Assembly: GCA_001247695.2 (NCBI GenBank) | Contig: LGRX02035293.1 | Span: 20,002 to 84,001, forward strand | DNA length: 64,000 nt | Direction of reading: 5' to 3' | Origin: Cymbomonas tetramitiformis | Lineage: Eukaryota; Chlorophyta; Pyramimonadophyceae; Pyramimonadales; Pyramimonadaceae | Part shown: positions 34,100 to 46,179 of the stretch, piece by piece | Layout of the letters: each line of letters begins with the position of its first letter | How positions within the stretch are numbered: the stretch's first letter is position 1 | Position numbers and translations under genes: made by a program | The notes under the pieces: model-generated | Database searches by the model: none | Told to the model about the DNA's origin: nothing | What the model saw: only the letters and a program-made list of their open reading frames with translations

Positions 34100-35450
34100 T
34101 GTCAGATATACAGTTCCGGTGTAATATATATCTAGCTGAAAAAAGGGATAAACCCTGAGTTGAGGGTTACGATATCAGAACGTTAAAGTGTACTCGATAA
34201 AAGGAGAGATAACATAAATACCTAACGGGTGTTTCCCGTCTACTGGTGACGGTCACCTAGAACGCCCGCAGAAATACGAATGCCCAACATGTCTGCCTGT
34301 CCCTGAAAGGGGTCACCCGCCGGGATCATGCGGCGGGCAAACTCAAGCAGGACACGCTTACCGTCGGACGGGAAGCTGGAGTGCGAGGAGTCCATCCAGT
34401 CCGCCGCGGGTGACATGGGGCCAACCATCAGCTCGAGCGTGGAGAACAACAAGCCGTTGGCCTCCACGCGGACGGGCAGGGTAGCGTCGTCCAGCGGGAA
34501 AAGAGGTGCAAAGCCAATGTCCGTCCTCCGTGATAAATGCCGCCTGCAGCGCAGAAACCATCCTGGTGAACAGCGCCGACGCGTGGCACTCAGTCCCGGA
34601 AAATCGCCCGTTCTTGTCCTCGAACAACTTCTAACGAACGGACTTGGACACCTTCATGTCGAAGTGCTCCCTCTGAAGGGTACGCACCGAGGCCAGGAAT
34701 GCAGCTCCCGCTGAATTCGCAGCCGGCTGTGCTGCCGGCGGCGTGGCTGGAGTGTTCGCGTGTCTCGCAGCCTCTAAATCAAAAATCGTAGACAATGCCC
34801 GTCGGCGATTCGCCATGCTAGCGGTGGCTCGAGTGGAAGCAACCATGATGAAAAGGACTGAAGGGGCGGAGTGAGGCAATGAAACGCGAGAGATGTGGCA
34901 GTCGTGGGCGGCCAAGAAACGTGCGGGTCGTCGATACGGCAACCGTGAGAGATCAAAACAATTCCGGGAAGTCGTGTGGGGCAGGCGGCCGATACGCAAC
35001 GGTGTGGGATCCAACCAGAAAACGTAAACCAGTCCAACGTTAAATCCGTAAGAAAATTCTCTCCAAGCGCTGCGGCGTGCCGTAAATCAACCCACAAAAT
35101 TTAGGCTATACCCGTGACTGCCGGCACTCTCACGCGCGGAGCGCATCACTCCATCCCAGGCGTCCCAGCTTAGCCACTCATAGTGGCAATCCCGCAGTCC
35201 TGTGGCTAAATAAAGCGTAAGTGGGGCCAAACCTGTCAGATATACAGTTCCGGTGTAATATATATCTAGCTGAAAAAAGGGATAAACCCTGAGTTGAGGG
35301 TTACGATATCAGAACGTTATTAAAGTGTACTCGATAAAAGGAGAGATAACATAAATACCTAACGGGTGTTTCCCGTCGACTGGTGACGGTCACTCAGCCT
35401 ACTATAGGAAGTGACATGTGACAGTTTCGGGTGTCACAGTGTCAAATCCA
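34100..35450 (-). mobile_element. LTR element D, internally deleted
   Basis: The complete 217-bp LTR is 35234-35450; the left copy 34100-34258 lacks about the first 57 bases and joins directly to gag text, so the 3' half of the element is deleted. GCAGT follows the element at 35451-35455 and also precedes it, three bases off the left LTR edge. The primer-site candidate GGTTTGGCCCCACTTACGC precedes gag. It lies in the leader of the first family B copy. Confidence 0.8.
34240..34846 (-). pseudogene. broken Gag of element D
   Basis: It starts MVASTRATASMANRR at 34846 and aligns with family B Gag (STIFDLEAARHANTPATP; GRFSGTECHASALF; SPAADWMDSSHSSFPSDGKRVLLEFAR), but the text is split over three frames with a stop near 34631, and it ends in the LTR deletion at 34258. 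Not functional. Confidence 0.8.
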
Positions 35451-35456
35451 GCAGTA

Positions 35457-35955
35457 CAGTAAGAGTCAACCAATAAGAGAATTCTACGTTAAGAAAACAG
35501 CCAGCTTTTTTTTGGGGGGGGGTCACAAGTTTAGGAGAAAAGCTGGCTGGTTTTAAAAGTTAAGAGATTGGCAAAAATAAGAAATATCGAGGCTGGCTAG
35601 ACCCCAGGACATTTTCTTAAAATATAGCAAAATAAGTACGGCTTTGATGTTAGAAAAGTCATCTTGTGCGAGTAGACCTTCCCTAACATCACTAATAAGT
35701 TACCGCAATTGTGAACGGGTCGCGTCGTCCATCACGGTAGTGGGCGGATTTTTCGAAGTGAGGATGTGCTGCGAATCCAATACGAGAAAAACTGATTTTT
35801 CACTCTTAAGGATGAGAAAAGCTAGCTGGCAAAATAAGCGGTTTTCTCTTATTTCGTCGGCTCTCTTAGGTACCGAAGCTGGGGGGGGTCACAAGTTTAG
35901 GAGAAAAGCTGGCTGACCCCGAAATCTCTGTTTTCTTATTGGTTGACTCTTGCTG
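35457..35955. mobile_element. pogo/Tigger-like MITE (499 bp)
   Basis: Inverted ends CAG(T/C)AAGAGTCAACCAATAAG with TA at 35455-35456 and 35956-35957. Internal AGCTGGCT motifs repeat. It sits exactly at the edge of element D, next to its LTR. Confidence 0.9.
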
Positions 35956-36147
35956 TATCGTTGGGCTGGATTTTGTTGTTTCTGGTCACTCGTATACCGT
36001 CCGGCATTGATCACGTCCGTTTCGTCCCACATGACCGCGTACTGTTTGTTGTTTCCCCGCTTTATCCTCGACGACCCGCCGCAACTCGCGAGCCGTCGCC
36101 CACACCGTTAGTCTCACCTCGCATTATCCACCTCACCCTGTCTCTAT

Positions 36148-36319
36148 TGCTGGAAGTGACGCCCCGACTGTCATTCCTATAGTTAGGGTGTATGACTGTC
36201 ACCGGTCCCGGAACCCTAGACCCCGAACATATAACGGGAAGAGACCTGAGTATTCTCACCGGTTATCTATTCTGATTATCTGACTCACCGAATATACAGT
36301 CCAGCTGATATATTCAGCA
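36148..36319 (+). repeat. family B LTR 2
   Basis: Begins TGCTGGAAGTGACG, ends ATATTCAGCA, followed by GGTTTGGTACCACGCAC and a 400-base leader to the gag ATG at 36717. Confidence 0.9.
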
Positions 36320-36716
36320 GGTTTGGTACCACGCACGCTTAATTTTACACTGCGACTTTGGCCATGATTGGCTAAACACCGACGCTTGAGATGGGGTGAG
36401 GGACCCGCGTTAAGGAGGTTTTCGGTACGGGCGGTATGGCTCAGTTGCGGACGCGCGGTTGATTGGACATGATTGGGGTGCGCGTTTCGGCAGCTTATTT
36501 TCCGTGCAGTATCGTTGGGCTGGATTATGTTGTTTCTGGTCGCTAGCACACCGTCCGACATTGATCACGTCCTTTCGTCCCACACGACCGCGTATGTACA
36601 ATTTGCTGTTTCCCCGATTTATCCTCGACGACCCGCCGCAACTCGCTAGCCGTCGCCCACACTGTTAGCTTCGCCTCGCATTATCCACCTCACCCTGTCT
36701 CTATAGTCATTTCATC

Positions 36717-36845
36717 ATGGGTACTTCTACTAGATCACACACTGCGGCCGCACGCCGCTCACTAGTTACCATTTTCGACGATGCCGCAGCCCGACATGCA
36801 ACCACACCGGCCACTCCTACGGTTGCAGCTGCACCGGCTGCCCAG
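36717..36845 (+). pseudogene. 5' fragment of family B gag (first 43 codons)
   Basis: Starts MGTSTRSHTAAARRS and matches the copy at 54838. It breaks off after PAAQ at 36845. The rest of this gag appears to be the fragment at 52201, 15.4 kb away; about 32-36 bp between the two are missing. Confidence 0.85.
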
Positions 36846-37082
36846 TAGTTCCGGCAGTTGGTGGGAGACTTACGATGAAAAGTTCAGGGGGCAGAGGCAG
36901 TGTGCAGAAATTATACAACCATCACAAGATTTTCTCTTGAAAATATATAAATTAACTTTATAGTGGAGCGCCCCCTGAATTTTCGAAAGACTTCGGACTT
37001 GACCGCGCTTCAAGTAAGCGGTGAAATAACCCCTTTGGGGCATTTTAAAGCAGCTCTAGCGCAGTATTTTATTTTATTTGGT
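36846..37082 (+). repeat. dispersed 237-bp repeat, copy 1
   Basis: Nearly identical to 46315-46551. Contains AGTTCAGGGGGC and, inverted, GCCCCCTGAATTT. Its nature is unknown; the second copy begins at a stop codon, so this could be a copied 3' end. Confidence 0.8.
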
Positions 37083-37328
37083 TACAACAATATTTTGTTT
37101 CAGAATGTCCACGCCTTGTTGTGGGCCACTCTAGAAGAGTTTTACGCTAGCGCTTGGAACGCTCTTTGGCTTTGGGAAGTTTCGACGAGATGGTGCACTA
37201 CGATCTTCTAACAGTTGATTTGTATTTTATTTCCGTTATATTGTATGGTAACATGACAATTTTCTAGCTACGCTTAATCATACGCGTTTGCACTCGAAGT
37301 TTCTCTTGTTCACAAATTCACAGATCGG

Positions 37329-38390
37329 CAGACCCTTCGATAGCGGTAAAACCGCTATTCTGACGGCGGTTTGGACTTTACCGGCGTCTTCCTCGCGGAA
37401 AACTACCCCATTTAAGTATTTTCATCACTTCATTTGGTTGAACTTTCGAGGAGATGGGTGATCTCTTCGCAACCCTATCTTTTTGACGACAGTTTTTTTC
37501 GGTTTGCATTGCGAACGTGGCATTAGCTCAAACAGAGCGCCAAACTGCGGTTTGGAGGTCTCGGTTAAAACCCGGGATGCCACACAATAGAAGAGTGTTC
37601 AACGACACTCGTTTACTTACCTTCTCCTTTTTGAAAGATTCGCAGGTTTTCAGACCCTTCGATAGCGGGAAAACCGCTATTTTCACGACTATTTTGACTT
37701 CACGAGCGTTTTCCTCGCGGAAAACTACCCCATGTAAGTATTTTCATCACTTCCTTTGGTTAACTTTTCGAAGAGATGGGTGATCTCTTCGCAACCCTAT
37801 CTTTTTGACGACAGTTTTTTTCAGTTTGCATTGCGAACGTGGCATTAGCTCAAACAGAGCGCCAAACTGCGGTTTGGAGGTCTCGGTTAAAACCCGGGAT
37901 GCCACACAATAAAGGTGTGCTTTCTATCTTCTTTTCACCCTCTTTGTTTGGACGTCCGATCTTTCCTTTTCTTTAGGCTTGGGAGTTCTAACCTTTTCGT
38001 TCTTGCGTGCTCCATGTAGGAAAATTACGTTTCGAGTTTCCATCATCTATCTCTTCTACAAACCTAAGGTATATTTCTTTTTACCAAAGAATGATCCTTG
38101 AACTGTTTGTTAAGGCCCTCAACAACTTGTTAAGGCATTTAACTTTTTTTCAGGGCCTGAAGGAAAAGCTCAAGTGAGGTCTCGGTGAAAACCCGGGATG
38201 CCACACAATAAAGGTGTGCTGTCTATCTTCTTTTCACCCTCTTTGTTTGGACGTCCGATCTTTCCTTTTCTTTAGGCTTGGAGTTCTAACCTTTTCGTTC
38301 TTGTGTGGTCCATGTAGGAAAATTACGTTTCGAGTTTCCATCATCTGTCTCTTCTACAAAGGTATGTTTCTTTTTACCAAAGAATGGCCC
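37329..38390. repeat. direct repeats of 261 bp and about 212 bp
   Basis: 37329-37589 repeats at 37651-37911 (offset 322). The end of that unit plus following text, about 37879-38090, repeats at about 38178-38390. AAAACCCGGGATGCCACAC therefore occurs three times. No gene is supported. Confidence 0.85.
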
Positions 38391-38424
38391 CCTTGCTCAT
38401 CTGCACCCTCCAGCTCAACCAAAG

Positions 38425-38540
38425 AATGAGCGGTTGGGGGTGCGCACACGCATAGGGGGTGGGTTGAGCTGGAGGGTGCGCACACGCATAGGGGGTGGGT
38501 TGAGCTGGAGGGTGCGCACACGCATAGGGAGTGGGTTGAG
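38425..38540. repeat. 36-bp minisatellite ending at assembly gap
   Basis: Three units of GTGCGCACACGCATAGGG with GTGGGTTGAGCTGGAG. The array runs directly into 20 N, so its true length is unknown. Confidence 0.9.
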
Positions 38541-38560
38541 NNNNNNNNNNNNNNNNNNNN
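38541..38560. other. assembly gap (20 N)
   Basis: Bases are undetermined; the gap follows a minisatellite. Confidence 1.
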
Positions 38561-39507
38561 GGGGTGTCCACGTCCCCGCACTCGCTCTGTTGGTGCCACG
38601 CATCGTCGCACCGCATCGCGTGGGCGTTGGATGACAACGTCCTGGCGGCGCTCGACTTCGTTCACCATCGAGAGCTACGCCGCCGTCCACCCTCGATTGC
38701 TGGGGCTAGATTCGCCGGCTGGCCTGTGGGAGTAGTCATCCCCAGCACAAGCACATGCATGGGCATAAGCCCCTAGAGCACGCATCAAGAGACCACGCAG
38801 CGCGGCGGAGCCACACTAGCTAGGTTGGAAAAGACCTCTTAAGGTCCCAGAAGATGCTTGTTTTTTAGGGTTTTGCCTTTGTGGCCAACCGTAGGATGTT
38901 AGACCCGGCTTTGCTGGCTTGCATCGTGGCACCTCACGCCTTCGGGGTGAGGTGGTGTCATGGAGAGACAGACTTTCGCCCCCCCCATAAACTGGGGGTG
39001 ATTGTCTCTTCCTGTGTCACCCCTCGCCCTGTGGTGTCACTTGCATCTTGCCAGCCGACCGATAATAAAACACCTAAGTTATTTTATTATCTTATCTCTT
39101 TGACTGTGAAAACCGTTAGCATCACTGCACAGCTTTCATCGCCTGCGTGCATATATATATATTCACTATATATATATATCACACTTTCTTTCAAACGGGC
39201 AAAACGGCTAAGACAGTTTGATAACAAAATTACTTAGGGTTTTATGTTTCGGACGGTCGGTCAGATGGCACGTGACAGACTACAAGTGACATTCGCAGTG
39301 AGGGGTGACACAAAAAGGGAGGTGACTGTCAGTGACACAAAGCCACCCCCTTCATGAAACAAGAGTATCAATTTAAAAGCTAAAATACCCATATGATTTT
39401 GAAATTGCCCAACCCCAGCTCCCCTCCCATAAAAAAATAAATAAATAATATATATATTCTATGTAGCGACCAACCCAGATCCGAATCGAGATGAAAGTCT
39501 TTGTTAA
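38561..39507. other. gene-free stretch
   Basis: Only short frames without recognisable domains; TA runs near 39140-39180. Confidence 0.5.
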
Positions 39508-39721
39508 CTCTATAACGGTTTGCCCTCCAATTCTGGAGGGAAGCCCAGGGGTAGTGATTCAGCTGCATTGTGCGAGCTGCAGCGTAGGCCCAATGGCCAT
39601 ATTTCGGTGCACAGGGGTCAAGCAGGTACCTTGGGGTAATTTGCACGCCGGGGGGCTAAGGGGGGCGAGAAAAACCTGCAAAACCTTTGCAGGAATTTGG
39701 GGGGTTAGTCATAGAGGTCCA
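39508..39721 (+). repeat. 214-bp direct repeat, copy 1
   Basis: Repeats at 40112-40325 (offset 604) with very few differences. The second copy is cut at its right end by the terminal repeat of the large DNA element, which fixes that element's boundary. Confidence 0.9.
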
Positions 39722-40111
39722 GAGGGGGTCATCGGTGTGGTGGATGGGTGAACAGAGGGGGCGCTATGGAGTGATTCCCTTGAGGTATACGGGCGTGCGA
39801 GCTACTCAAATACATCACAAGACATGCCCCAAAATACCCGGAGGGGTGGTGGGTGGAGGGGTGGCAGAATAGTGGGGTGGTAGCCCGTGGTGCGCAGTCG
39901 TGGGAGGTCTACGCGACTAAGTCAAAAATGGTATCGATTTTCAGAAAAAACTCGACCGTCATAGAGATATCGACCCAACTTCAAAATCGGCATCCCCGGT
40001 AGGAAACCATCATAACTTATCTACTAAGCCCTGTGGAGGTCCAATCGACCCCCCTTGGGCCCTGGGGTGGCCGTAGACCCCTTGAAATTAAAGGTGGCTG
40101 GCCCCCGATAT

Positions 40112-40325
40112 CTCTATGACGGTTTGCCCTCCAATTCTGGAGGGAAGCCCAGGGGTAGTGATTCAGCTGCATTGTGCGAGCTGTAGCGTAGGCCCAATGG
40201 CCATATTTCGGTGCACAGGGGTCAAGCAGGTACCTTGGGGTAATTTGCACGCCGGGGGGCTAAGGGGGGCGAGAAAAACCTGCAAAACTTTTGCAGGAAT
40301 TTGGGGGGTTAGTCATAGAGGTCCA
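40112..40325 (+). repeat. 214-bp direct repeat, copy 2
   Basis: Second copy of the block at 39508-39721; diverges exactly where AACGACC begins. Confidence 0.9.
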
Positions 40326-40356
40326 ACGACCATATCGCAAAAATGAGACACGCGGG

Positions 40357-41130
40357 CGCAAATGAGAAAAAAATGAGAAAGCACTAATTTGTCTGCCAAA
40401 TTGGTTTTTGGGGTTCTGAATGACAAATATGAGGGTTAATTTGAATAGTCCTTGAAGGAATTTCAAAAAATCTGGTTTTTGACTCTTCAAAGTAGCCACG
40501 CGAGTCACGCGTGCGGCAAGAAAACGGGAAAGGTGGAAGTATCGTGTTAGGTGTGGAAAGTTATGATTTTGCCTTATGTTTGTGAACGAAATGTTAGATT
40601 TTTGCACTATTAGAATATGTAATATTTTGACATTTCCAAAAATGCAACTATTTGCTTACATGGGAGAGATCCAGCAGATTTATGGCCCATTTTAGGGTGT
40701 TTGGAGGGTCACGTAGTAAAATACTTCTCATCGGGCGAAAGTGAGCAGCAAAGGAGATATTTTCAAAAGCTATTATGCTGGAAAAGTTGTTCGGGACTGA
40801 AAACAACCAGGGGTGATGCTCCCTCAGGCTTCATGTGACCCAACATGGGCATTCAGCGGGTCAATTTGCCCTGAACAGGCTATTCCAGCACGATTCTCGG
40901 CAGCTAAGAAGACCGGTTAACTGTATTATTTCGCGGGAAACATTAAAATATGTCAGAGGAAAAATATCCCGCGGCAGGTGTTCCTACAGGTGTGCTGCAC
41001 ATGGATATATCGGGGCGTCCAAGGTTCAGGGTTTTAGGGTATATGTTGGAGGAGTCGTAACCGGAGGTCGTTTGCACACACCTGCGTTCGTGACATAGAA
41101 CCACAACCCGCACCTTAGACTACCTACACC
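40357..41130. other. left subterminal region of the large DNA element
   Basis: No gene is supported. It is followed by the small open frames at 41134. Confidence 0.5.
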
Positions 41131-41133
41131 AGT

Positions 41134-41634
41134 ATGGCCAACATTGGAATATTGCAGTATTGGATGTGGCCTTTCAATACTTTTACGTTTCGCGACTGCC
41201 AGTTACAACAAGCCCAATGGGTTCCTGAAGACCCTTTAATTCTCCGCTTGTGGCAGCAAGCGCGGGAACAAGCAGACAAAGACTGGGAGGACTTCGGGCA
41301 ACATGCAGTTAATCTCAGGACCTATCACTGGTGGAGTTTTTGGCCGATGTACGTCCACGGCCGTAGATCCAGCTAAAGGTTCGGTGTGAGGCATCTCGTG
41401 TACTGGTATGAGGGCGGGTGGATCTACCACCGATACTCAGATTTGGAGTGGCGGGCCTGGCGAAATAGAAACCGCTACAGCGAAACAACGCACGGTGCCC
41501 TGACAGAGCTGGAAAGCGATCTGCTGCAGGAAGATGAAAGGAGATGCGCAGTTTGCGGGCGTATGTTAAGAACCTGCACCCTGGCGCGCATATTTGATGC
41601 TAGCGCGTGCAATGAGGAGACGTATGCTTGGTAG
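41134..41634 (+). pseudogene. tryptophan-rich small protein frame with one in-frame stop
   Basis: An 80-codon frame (start MANIGILQYWMWPFN) ends at TAA 41374-41376, then the same frame stays open for 86 codons (HLVYWYEGGWIYHRY...CAVCGRML). Composition (many Trp, Tyr, Arg and a Cys pair) is protein-like and continuous across the stop. It could be a mutated accessory gene of the large element. No family was recognised. Confidence 0.4.
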
Positions 41635-41771
41635 CTAACACTTATGTCACGTGACTGTACACAAATAAACCGTATATTTACATGTATGAAAAACAATAAG
41701 TTTCACGCCGTGTGGCCATTGTAATCTAGTGTGCGTGCCACGAGGAATGAATGAGGCTGTGTTGCTTACCT

Positions 41772-44700
41772 TCACCTGTCCAACGCCTCGGAGGCCAAGT
41801 TTTCCCTGGCCACCTTCAGAAGTTCTGCCTTTTCAGGTCCTCCTGGAACTCCGCCGACAGCAGGTTTGCCAGGAGGTTCGTCCCAGCAAGTCAGGATCTC
41901 ACTCGCATCGAAGTCGTACCAACCTGTCGCTTTCGGAGCGGCTCTCCGGAAGGCGTTCTCCGCGAACAAGCTGTTCAAGTCAGAGAAGGTTTTGCTTGTT
42001 CTCCTCGTTGTCGGCATAAGCAGAGGCGTACATGGAAGCCAAAACCCCCACTTCACTCTCTTCGTGTTCAGATCCACCTCCAAGACCTCCACGAAATGCA
42101 TAGGCATGGACACGGCGTTCTTGTTCCCAGGCATGCGGATAGTAAAGCTGCAGCCGTCGTTGCCCGCGGCCACGGTAACTGCGAAACTTTTGCCCGCACT
42201 CTTCGCCAGCATGTCGATGGTATAGTCCGTAGGAAGGTTACGGCAGGCCAACGGTATGTCGCCGTCCGCCCGGGTCGCCCTCGTCGCCCTCGTCGTCCTC
42301 GTCGTCCTCGTCGTCCTCGTCGTCCTCGTCCATCGAGACGCCTGCAAACTGTCCAGTCGCCGCCTCCGGGGGATGCGCGTTCTCCACCTGCTCCGCAATC
42401 TGGTTTGCATCCATCCTCGAAAAAGCAATCGTCGTCAGGAGCGAAGCTGTCCGTTATAAGGGCGCCTGTCGGACCGATCACAGAGGCCGCTCGGAATAGC
42501 ACTCGTCCCTTGTCACGACCCCGCGCTTGTCGAGACTTCCCGGGTGGAGACTTGCTCCCTGGGGATGCCTTTGCCAATGGCGAACTGCGTGCACGCTTGT
42601 CACTTGGAGCTCGTGCTTGATCTCCCTGTGGCGCTGCAGGAGCTGGGCATCCTCGGCCACCTGCGCGTGGCCCTCGTGCTGCCGGTGCCTGTGCTCGAGT
42701 AGGCATAGCTTCGATGGTTTGCGGGCCTCGCGCAGCAGCTCCTTCTCGTCTTGCCTGTGTAGTGGCTGTTACAGCCCCGAGTGTTGGCGCCGCCCGCGCA
42801 GCTCCGTCGGCTTCGGAAGTTCTTGCAGGCTGCGCCTGCTCCGTACCCGGCGATCGATGCTTCCTCCCCGGTTTCCTCACCTGTCGTCGCTGGCGTTTTT
42901 TTCCGAAGGACTCTGAGATGTTCGTGGTGGGCCTTTCGGGCGACATCCGTCGCTTCAAATAAGGCCTTCGCCAACGGCTCCTTGAGTGGGCGTTCAGGAA
43001 GTTCAACTCCCAGGTGGTGCAACGCTGCTTTACACTCGGCCACCGTGTACCTGCAATGGTAGCCGACGCGTAAGACACACAGGTAAGACTCGGGTAGGCA
43101 GAATACTTGCAAGACCTAACAATGAAACCGAGGTGTTCGCAACAGACCAACGGGACGAACCAGAAATCGACGGACTCGACGTCCCTCGCTTTCTCCACGC
43201 ACTTGCTTGCGCACGATCTCTTGTGGAGGTTTCCGCGGAAGGTCCTTGCTTAACACGTTGCGACCGTCGGATATCACTTCGAACTGTTCGGGCATCGTCC
43301 GTTCTGGCACCTCCTCCTGCACTGGCTTCTTGTGCCAGGCGTTCTCGTAAAGCTCCTTCAAATCCAGAGGAGCCTGTGGGGTCGGCGTCGGTCCAGCCCA
43401 GGCATCGTAGTCCTCGGCGGTCTTGGGCAACAGGGCACATATCTTATGGGGATTGGCCGGCCCGGGGCCGAGAGCAGCGCCCAAAAAGAGGTCCGGGCCG
43501 AAAGCGGGCCGGTCGATTTTTCATCCTTAAGTATGAAAAACATTTGAAAATTAGCAAAAACACGTGTTTTTCTTGATTCCGGGCCGAGAGTCATTCTAGG
43601 AAGATATGTGCCCTGTTGGGCAAGGGAAAGTACGCCAGCAACTTGTCCAGCGTGTCAGTTGGACGGAATACGGTACTCGATGAAGTCGCACAAGCGACTG
43701 AAAGCAGTGCGGGTTTCCCTCTCTTCCTTCGGGGCTAGCGGCTGCACCTCTTGTAACGTGGGGCTGCTGTCGAAAGCTGGGTAACTTTTCATGACCTCGA
43801 TGCCCTTACGGAGATCCTCATCCACTCCGGCAGGCATGTGGTTTGCGTATTGTTCTCCAAACTTGTACTTCGTGCGTGTAACACCATCCGCGTCCTTCTC
43901 GAAGTGCATCAGGTGTGTACGCCTTACTTTCCCAGAATAGCCTTCAAACTTTGGGTTTATGTGCGGCTCCAGCCAAGCCTTGAAGTCCAACTATTGGCCT
44001 TGTACGTCCGTGATTTTGGTGAACTTCTTCACCGGCCAGCTTCGTAACCAGCCAATCCACGATTCCAGGGTCAACAGCCACACTCCAGATTTGCGCGCGT
44101 CTTTCCCAAATATGAACATCTTGATGAGTCCAAACCAACCGTCGCAGTCGTTATGGGTGTGCGCGACCATCAGACGGTGGAAGACAATCACGGTGTAAAT
44201 ATTGTAGTGCACCAACACCGCACAAAACGCGAACGCGTTCTTGTTCCAATTTTCTGAGCCACCATCCAGCTGCAAATGAAGCTCCTTCCGGAAGTAGCGC
44301 TTGCCTGCGCGACCTTGTGCGGTGTAGTGCAACAAGTTCCACAGTGTCGTGAGCAGCATGTTTGCACCCTTAGCCCCGCTCCAAGGGAGCCCAACGGAAA
44401 ATAGAAGCAACGAGCCATGAAGTATCGTGAGCTGCAGGTGTAGGTTAAAGAAATGCTGTTTCTTCTCGCTGATGCCCTTAACTTGATGCGGGGCATGCGG
44501 AACAACCGTGTTCTGATTTGCCGCGCCGTCCGCCGCTATGGAGTCGATCCGACCGTCAGGGTCAGAACCCTCCTTCCGCCTGAGGTCATAACACGTGCGT
44601 TGCATCCTGTGAATGTAGTCGTGTTGCTCGAAACGCGCAGAATAGGCGTTCCAGCGTACAGGATCGCGACCCTGTTGTCCAAGAAGCTGAGCCTTCTCTG

Positions 44701-45397
44701 CTCCCAGATCGTCACATGTCGTGCAGATTCCGGACACCTCCACCTTCGCCCTTACCGTTATGTGTCGAGCCTTGAGCAGGTTTTTCACGTATATTTTGAA
44801 CGTTTCAGCACATACTGCCCACTGGACCTCTGTGTCTAACCTATACAAGTCGTACTGCACACCATAATCGATGGGTGGAATTTGGCGCGCACCACTGACC
44901 GGCATCCTCTGTGGTGCTCCTTTCAACATATTCGTATCCGCCCAGTCGCGGAACACCTCCTCGTGGTAGGAAATCTTCGTCACCACCGCCTTCGACACAG
45001 GGAATGCACTTGTTGCCGGTAGTTCCCCCTTCTCATCAAGAATACGTGCCTTATATCGCTGGTACGAGCTCCTGGGCAGCGCCCACACTCTTCTGGACGC
45101 CTCCTCGCAGATCTCCTTTTCGAAAAGCTTCAGGGTGCCAATAACACGCTCTCCAGACTCGCGCTTCACCATCGCTTTGCGCATAGTTGCCATCATGTAA
45201 GACTTGAACTCAGTTTGGCCCATGCGCTGCTTATGGTCGATATTGCCCTTGAATGTGCTGAACAAGAAACTGCAGTTCCGATCGCACCCACAGCTGAAAC
45301 CGCCCTCGCATAGTTCGGGAATATTGGACTGTGCAATTTGAAGAGTCTTCTGCTTTGACAATCTCCTGCCGCTGGAGTTGCTGCTATTGCTGCTCAT
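41772..45397 (-). pseudogene. DUF7869-like transposase gene, broken in several places
   Basis: The first block, 45397-43991 (468 codons, start MSSNSSNSSGRRLSKQK), has a C-x-C cluster (GGFSCGCDRNCSF, residue 33) and ends in the DUF7869-type core: LQLDGGSENWNKNAFAF, then VAHTHNDCDGWFGLIKMF. A TAG at 43991-43993 interrupts it, but the same frame goes on with LDFKAWLEPHINPKFEG to about 43675. A one- or two-base shift then leads to DTLDKLLAYFPLPKT, where a 185-bp hAT MITE is inserted. After that the frame continues to 43129, with a probable intron 43051-43128 and then a SAP-like motif (YTVAECKAALHHLGVELPE). The remaining text to 41772, with a GAC/GAG microsatellite at 42265-42335, changes frame again. 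DUF7869 proteins are found in eukaryotic mobile elements; DNA cleavage is inferred. This copy is probably dead. Confidence 0.65.
43431..43615. mobile_element. 185-bp hAT MITE
   Basis: Inverted ends CAGGGCACATATCTT and the 8-bp duplication TTGGGCAA at 43423-43430 and 43616-43623. It interrupts the transposase-like gene. Confidence 0.95.
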
Positions 45398-45468
45398 CTT
45401 GCGAGACGCGTATTGTTGTTATGTTGTTTCATATTTGAACGCTTACCTGATATGAGGGCCCTTGTTTC

Positions 45469-46160
45469 CTAGAACTTGGGCGGGGCGATGACCGTGACCG
45501 CCCAAGTTTCCTAAGACTTGGGCGGGGCGATGACAGTGACCGCCCAAGTTTCCTAAGACTTGGGCGGGGCGATGACAGTGACCGCCCAAGTTTCCTAAGA
45601 CTTGGGCGGGGCGATGACCATGACCGCCCAAGTTTCCGAAGACTTGGGCGGGGCGATGACAGTGACCGCCCAAGTTTCCTAAGACTTGGGCGGGGCGATG
45701 ACAGTGACCGCCCAAGTTTCCTAAGACTTGGGCGGGGCGATGACAGTGACCGCCCAAGTTTCCTAAGACTTGGGCGGGGCGATGACAGTGACCGCCCAAG
45801 TTTCCTAAGACTTGGGCGGGGCGATGACCGTGACCGCCCAAGTTTCCTAAGACTTGGGCGGGGCGATGACAGTGACCGCCCAAGCTTTCGAGACTTGGGA
45901 GGGGCGATGAGTGACCGCCCAAGTTTCCTAAGACTTGGGCGGGGCGATGACAGTGACCGCCCAAGTTTCCTAAGACTTGGGCGGGGCGATGACAGTGACC
46001 GCCCAAGTTTCCTAAGACTTGGGCGGGGCGATGACCGTGACCGCCCAAGTTTCCTAAGACTTGGGCGGGGCGATGACAGTGACCGCCCAAGTTTCCTAAG
46101 ACTTGGGCGGGGCGATGACAGTGACCGCCCAAGTTTTCTAAAACTTGGCCGGGGAGTTTC
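45469..46160. repeat. 42-bp tandem repeat of hairpin units, about 17 copies
   Basis: Each unit reads ACTTGGGCGGGGCGATGA then CAGTGACCGCCCAAGTTTCC, so CTTGGGCGG pairs with CCGCCCAAG within every unit. As 42 is divisible by three, frames stay open on both strands (for example RPSLRKLGRSLSSP repeats on minus). It lies between two divergent genes. Confidence 0.95.
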
Positions 46161-46179
46161 GCAGGGTAAAACAGAGCCC

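Noticed and set aside
11494..43993. In-frame TAA/TAG within otherwise open frames (11494, 41374, 43991) suggested that UAA/UAG might encode an amino acid.
   Set aside because: Long well-conserved exons (the 3490 gene, the SMYD gene, Gag A) use only CAA/CAG for glutamine and never TAA/TAG. The cases are confined to mobile-element genes that also carry frameshifts.
31578..46160. CRISPR-like appearance of the tandem arrays.
   Set aside because: Units are contiguous without unique spacers, and the DNA is eukaryotic.
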